Assembly: GCF_001708505.1 (NCBI RefSeq)
Contig: NZ_CP015992.1
Span: 3,224,001 to 3,288,000, forward strand
Length of the DNA stretch: 64,000 bases
Direction: 5' to 3'
Source of the DNA: Pseudomonas sp. TCU-HL1
Lineage (GTDB): Bacteria > Pseudomonadota > Gammaproteobacteria > Pseudomonadales > Pseudomonadaceae
A program made the position numbers and the translations under genes. How positions within the stretch are numbered: the first letter of the stretch is position 1; the number at the start of each line of letters is the position of its first letter. The notes under the pieces were generated by a model, which was not told the DNA's origin, did no database searches, and was given only the letters and a program-made list of their open reading frames with translations. Positions 60,776-64,000 of this stretch are shown piece by piece.

Positions 60776-62128
60776 TCAAGCTCGTTGCACGGGTATCTCG
60801 ACCTGAAGCTCCGTGCGGCCGTGATAGGAGGAAATGGTGAAGGTCCCACGATGGTGGTCAACCCGCTCCCTGATGTTCCGCAGCCCGATTCCCTGGCTTT
60901 TGTCCATCAGGCCGGGGTCGAATCCCACCCCGTTGTCTTCCACGCGCAGGGCAATGACCCGCCTCGACGTGGAGAGCGAAATTATAGCGGCGCTGGCCTT
61001 CGAATGGCGCTCGATGTTGGCCAGGGCCTCCTGAATGATACGGAACAAGGTGACGGACACCTCCGTCTCCACCTCGGCGTCGTCCAGCCCGCGTTCGAAC
61101 TGGGTGCGGATCGTGGTGCGCTGCTCGAACTCGCGCACCAGCTGGTCGATGGCCGGCGACAGGCCGAGGGTATCCAGCAGCGATGGCCGCAGGTCGTGGG
61201 AGATGCGGCGGATTTCGCCAATGGCCTCGCCCAGGCGCGTCGTGCCCGAACGCAGGTTCTCCAGCCCTCGGCCCTGGCCGTTCTGCAGCTCCAGGCTGGC
61301 CAGCTCGAACTGGAACTTGATGGACACCAGTTGCTGGCTGATGCCGTCGTGCAGCTCACGGGACACCCGTGAACGCTCTTCCTCCTGCAGGTGGACGATG
61401 CGCTGGTTGAGGGCGGAAAGCTTGCGGTCGGCCAGACGATGCTCGGTGAAGTTCAGCATCAGCCCGCCGCTGAACACCACCAGTACGGCGATCAGTGAGA
61501 AGGACGCGATGGCCAGTACCGTGGTCAGCACGCCCGTCGCCACCTCCTGGCGGGACTTGAGCATGGCCACTTCCACATCGTCGATGTAGATGCCGGTGCC
61601 CAGCATCCAGCCCCAGCGGTCCAGCATCACCACGTAGGAGAGCTTTTCGGTCACCTGCCCGGTGGAGGGTTTCTCCCAGGTGTAGAGCTGATAGCCATCA
61701 CCCTTCTCGGCACTGTCGAGCAGCGCCTGGATCACCGGCAGGCCGTTCTTGTCCTTCATGCCGATGAGTTCCTTGCCCACCAGGTTCGCCTGCCGGGGGT
61801 GCATCAGGTTCTTGCCGTTGCGGTCATAGACGAAGAAGTAGCCGTCCAGGCCGAAGTTCGCCCGCGACAGCATGTGCAGCGCCTGCTGCCGCGTCTGTTC
61901 GTCGTCCCGACCGCTCTCGTACAAGGGGGCGATCAGGCTCAGGGCCAGCCCCAGGTAGTTCTTCAGCTCGGCCTTCTTGGCCGCCATGATGCTGCTCTCC
62001 ACCAGCCGGGCCTGCTCCTCTTCCAGCTTCTGGCTCTGGGCGAACACCAGCACGCAGATGAAGAGCACCGACGCGATGAGTGGCAGGACGCTGAGCGTCA
62101 CGATCTTGTGCTTGAGTTGCATGGTCAT
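60776..62128 (-). CDS. Cache-domain NarL-family sensor histidine kinase
   Basis: This 450-aa protein has two membrane segments (about 12-30 and 199-224) flanking a periplasmic cache-type domain (GYFFVYDRNGKNLMHP, GYQLYTWEKPSTG, GWMLGTGIYIDDVE). A HisKA_3 dimerisation domain with the phosphoaccepting His in SRELHDGISQQL follows, then an HATPase (IIQEALANIERHSKA, DNGVGFD, GIGLRNIRERV). Cache domains of this type sense small carboxylates in several known kinases, so a carboxylate ligand is plausible. The start may also be the ATG two codons later. Confidence 0.92.
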   Translation of the reverse strand: MTMQLKHKIVTLSVLPLIASVLFICVLVFAQSQKLEEEQARLVESSIMAAKKAELKNYLGLALSLIAPLYESGRDDEQTRQQALHMLSRANFGLDGYFFVYDRNGKNLMHPRQANLVGKELIGMKDKNGLPVIQALLDSAEKGDGYQLYTWEKPSTGQVTEKLSYVVMLDRWGWMLGTGIYIDDVEVAMLKSRQEVATGVLTTVLAIASFSLIAVLVVFSGGLMLNFTEHRLADRKLSALNQRIVHLQEEERSRVSRELHDGISQQLVSIKFQFELASLELQNGQGRGLENLRSGTTRLGEAIGEIRRISHDLRPSLLDTLGLSPAIDQLVREFEQRTTIRTQFERGLDDAEVETEVSVTLFRIIQEALANIERHSKASAAIISLSTSRRVIALRVEDNGVGFDPGLMDKSQGIGLRNIRERVDHHRGTFTISSYHGRTELQVEIPVQRA

Positions 62129-62153
62129 TCGCCTGGTTGCACCCTCACCCCGG

Positions 62154-62174
62154 CCCTCTCCCGGAGGGAGAGGG
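62154..62174. repeat. Intergenic inverted repeat (REP-like)
   Basis: CCCTCTCCC-gga-GGGAGAGGG between the GTPase gene end and the kinase gene start, in a CTCACCCCGGCC context common in Pseudomonas intergenic repeats. No T-run. Confidence 0.6.
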
Positions 62175-62180
62175 AGGAAT

Positions 62181-63155
62181 CTAAACCTGCGCGGCTTCGA
62201 AGCCGGTGCGGATCGTCTCCTCCGGCAGCTGGTCGCCGATGAAGACCATCACGCTCTCGCGCACTTCACCGGCCTGCCATTCGGCATCCCAATCGAAGCC
62301 GTAGAGCCGCAGCACGCCCTGGAACACCAGGCGGCGTTCCTCGCCAGCGATGGACAGCACGCCCTTGTAGCGCAGCATCGAATTGCCGTGCTCCTCCAGC
62401 AGCTGTTCCATGAAAGCGCTGAGTTTGTCGATGTCCAGCGGGCGTTCGCTTTTCAGCACCAGGGTGCCGATGCGGTCGGGTGTGCCGGCGGGGGTCAGCG
62501 GGCGCAGACTCAGTGCCGGGCCGACATCGGCGTTGAGGTTGAAGCCCCGCACGTCCAGCAGCTCGGCGAGATCGATGCGGCCATGGTCCACCACGCGAAT
62601 CGGCGCGCGGCGGTTGATGCGTGAGAGGCGCAGGCAGAGCGCCTCGAAGTGCGCTTCGTCTACCAGGTCGCGCTTGCTCACCAGGATGCGGTCGGCAAAG
62701 CCCACCTGGGCCTGGGCCATGGTTTCCTGCAGGTGGCGCTCGGCGTTCACCGCATCCACCAGGGTGATGATGCCGTCCAGCACGTAGCGCTGGCAGAGCT
62801 CTTCATCGGCGAAGAAGGTCTGCGCCACCGGAGCCGGGTCGGCGACGCCAGTGCATTCGATCACCAGCCGGTCGAAGGCCAGCTCGCCGGCATCCAGGCG
62901 CTCCAGCAGGAGGAACAGCGCCTTCTCCAACTCGACGTGGATGGAGCAGCAGACGCAGCCGTTGGCCAGCGTCATCACCTGCACGGGTTCGTCGCCGAGC
63001 AGTTGGCCATCGATGGGCGTTTCGCTGAACTCATTCTCGATCACGGCGATCTTCAGGCCGTGCTCGGCCTTGAGGATGTGCTTCAGCAGCGTGGTCTTGC
63101 CGGCACCGAGGAAGCCGCTGAGCACGGTGACCGGGATGGGGAGATGGGCAGACAT
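62181..63155 (-). CDS. CobW/YjiA-type G3E GTPase
   Basis: This 324-aa protein has Walker A GFLGAGKT (14-21), metal-site CVCC (67-70) and an ECTGVADP segment, then a C-terminal CobW_C-type domain. G3E GTPases bind metals such as zinc and act as metallochaperones or stress proteins. The start at MSAHLPIPVTVLSG fits the family better than the longer frame (63224). Confidence 0.9.
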   Translation of the reverse strand: MSAHLPIPVTVLSGFLGAGKTTLLKHILKAEHGLKIAVIENEFSETPIDGQLLGDEPVQVMTLANGCVCCSIHVELEKALFLLLERLDAGELAFDRLVIECTGVADPAPVAQTFFADEELCQRYVLDGIITLVDAVNAERHLQETMAQAQVGFADRILVSKRDLVDEAHFEALCLRLSRINRRAPIRVVDHGRIDLAELLDVRGFNLNADVGPALSLRPLTPAGTPDRIGTLVLKSERPLDIDKLSAFMEQLLEEHGNSMLRYKGVLSIAGEERRLVFQGVLRLYGFDWDAEWQAGEVRESVMVFIGDQLPEETIRTGFEAAQV

Positions 63156-63303
63156 CGGGATTCCTCGATTCAGCAATGGCCCCGCGCAAAAGCAGAGCCA
63201 TTCGTTGGGTGGATCACGCTTCATCGATCCACCATCGGAGTTTGATTGCTGCGCGATTGGTGGACATGAAAGGCGATGTCCAGCCTACGGCAGCCGGAAA
63301 GAA

Positions 63304-63329
63304 GAGCGCCACGACTAGGCGTGGCGCTC
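63304..63329 (-). terminator. Hairpin between YbdD-type gene and GTPase gene
   Basis: GAGCGCCACG-actagg-CGTGGCGCTC, a perfect 10-bp stem, 20 bp past the stop at 63349 of the leftward cstA operon. Either no T-run or a weak one, so it may be a pause or terminator. The stretch 63156-63303 between it and the GTPase gene has no gene I can support. Confidence 0.65.
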
Positions 63330-63348
63330 AGGTTACCGCATCAGGGGT

Positions 63349-63552
63349 TCAACAGCAGCGTATGGGCCGTCCCTTGCCGCCGCCATAGCGGGCATCCTGC
63401 CGCTCGCGGAAGAACTCATCAAAGGTCATGACCGGCTTGTCCGGGTGCTTGTTCTGCATGTGCTCGACATAGTTGTCGTAGTCGGGCATGCCCACGAGCA
63501 TGCGCGCGGCCTGCCCGAGGTACTTACCCATGCGGCCGAGGTCATTGAACAT
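63349..63552 (-). CDS. YbdD/YjiX family small protein
   Basis: This 67-aa protein has the family signature YDNYVEHM, HPDKPVMTFDEFFRERQDARYGGG. It is normally encoded right after cstA-type transporters, as here (gap 13 bp). Confidence 0.9.
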   Translation of the reverse strand: MFNDLGRMGKYLGQAARMLVGMPDYDNYVEHMQNKHPDKPVMTFDEFFRERQDARYGGGKGRPIRCC

Positions 63553-63565
63553 GCTCGCGGTCTCC

Positions 63566-64000
63566 TCACGCGTCCGGAATCGGCTGGAACGGCGCTTCCT
63601 TGTCGGTGCGCTCAGACTTCATCCAGGCGCTGCGGCCCACCTTGATGGCGAAGAACAGGATGCTCAGCACCACGAAGAGGAACAGTACGGTCAGGGTCGC
63701 GTTGGTGTAGGCGTTGAAGATCACATGCTGCATCTGGCCCATGTCCTTGGCCGGAGCCAGGATCTGGCCGGCGTTTGCGGCATCGCTGTACTTCTTGGCC
63801 AGGGCCAGGAAACCGACCGCCGGGTTCGGGTCGAGCAGCTTGATCAGGCCCGCGGTGGTGGTGCAGATCAGCAGCCAGGTGGCGGGAATCAGCGTTACCC
63901 AGACGTAGCGCTGGCGCTTCATCTTGATCAGCACTACGCAGCCCAGCATCAGGGCGATACCGGCGAGCATCTGGTTGGAGATGCCGAACAGCGGCCACAG
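63566..64000 (-). CDS. cstA: CstA-type carbon starvation / pyruvate transporter, C-terminal part
   Basis: The last 144 residues are visible and run off the window at 64000. The conserved LWPLFGISNQMLAGIAL begins the visible part; two or three membrane segments follow (VWVTLIPATWLLICTTTAG, LTVLFLFVVLSILFFAIKVG) and a soluble tail. CstA/BtsT proteins import peptides or pyruvate. Confidence 0.9.
   Translation of the reverse strand: MWPLFGISNQMLAGIALMLGCVVLIKMKRQRYVWVTLIPATWLLICTTTAGLIKLLDPNPAVGFLALAKKYSDAANAGQILAPAKDMGQMQHVIFNAYTNATLTVLFLFVVLSILFFAIKVGRSAWMKSERTDKEAPFQPIPDA

Noticed and set aside
60103..60840. Rightward frame of 245 aa opposite the response regulator
   Set aside because: Antisense shadow; Gly/Gln/Val-rich composition without family features.
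62649..63245. Rightward 198-aa frame opposite the G3E GTPase
   Set aside because: Antisense shadow of a clearly conserved gene.

Overview
The window is a chromosomal stretch of a high-GC gammaproteobacterium, most likely a Pseudomonas. This rests on the cstA / YbdD-type / G3E-GTPase gene order at the right end, the host dif-like site, and the Pseudomonas-type inoviruses. Positions 1-56790 are a head-to-tail array of filamentous phage (inovirus) prophages stacked at the chromosome-dimer-resolution site dif. The rest (56791-64000) is chromosome with two insertion sequences.

Array layout: A-A-B-B-C-C-C-C. Phage A has a 7494-bp unit (copy 1 truncated by the window start, 1-6801; copy 2 6802-14295). 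Phage B has a 6184-bp unit (14296-20479; 20480-26662, one base shorter). Phage C has a unit of about 7.53 kb (26663-34197, 34198-41720, 41721-49256, 49257-56790). Every junction carries the XerC-arm sequence TTCGCATAA followed by a phage-specific central region and XerD arm. The last junction (56791) carries a host-type dif. Each phage start also has a second, inverted dif-like site about 50 bp away, which is the folded single-strand attP arrangement known from CTXphi of Vibrio.

Each phage follows one plan: attP; a small coiled-coil gene whose start codon lies inside attP2; a variable cargo slot; hairpins; a leftward ribbon-helix-helix-like repressor candidate; an operator/promoter region; then a rightward operon of replication initiator (II/X type), small proteins, ssDNA-binding protein, small membrane proteins, major coat protein, adsorption protein (pIII-like), pVI-like protein and Zot/pI-type ATPase. 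No secretin (pIV) is encoded, so export probably uses a host secretin. A and B share related replication genes. A, B and C share a related adsorption protein. The three Zot genes are divergent, and the C coat protein has no signal peptide whereas A and B coat proteins do. Phage C also carries a 332-bp two-gene cassette bounded by XerC arms.

Copy C4 is intact throughout. C1, C2 and C3 carry clusters of mostly single-base, mostly homopolymer indels that break many genes. The clustering suggests unpolished repeat assembly rather than real decay.

Right of the array lie a tyrosine-recombinase gene interrupted by an IS3-family element (3-bp target duplication) and cut off by an IS481-family element, a leftward cache-domain histidine kinase and NarL-type response regulator, a CobW/YjiA-type GTPase, a YbdD-type small protein and the 3' end of cstA. 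I saw no tRNA, rRNA or CRISPR array.
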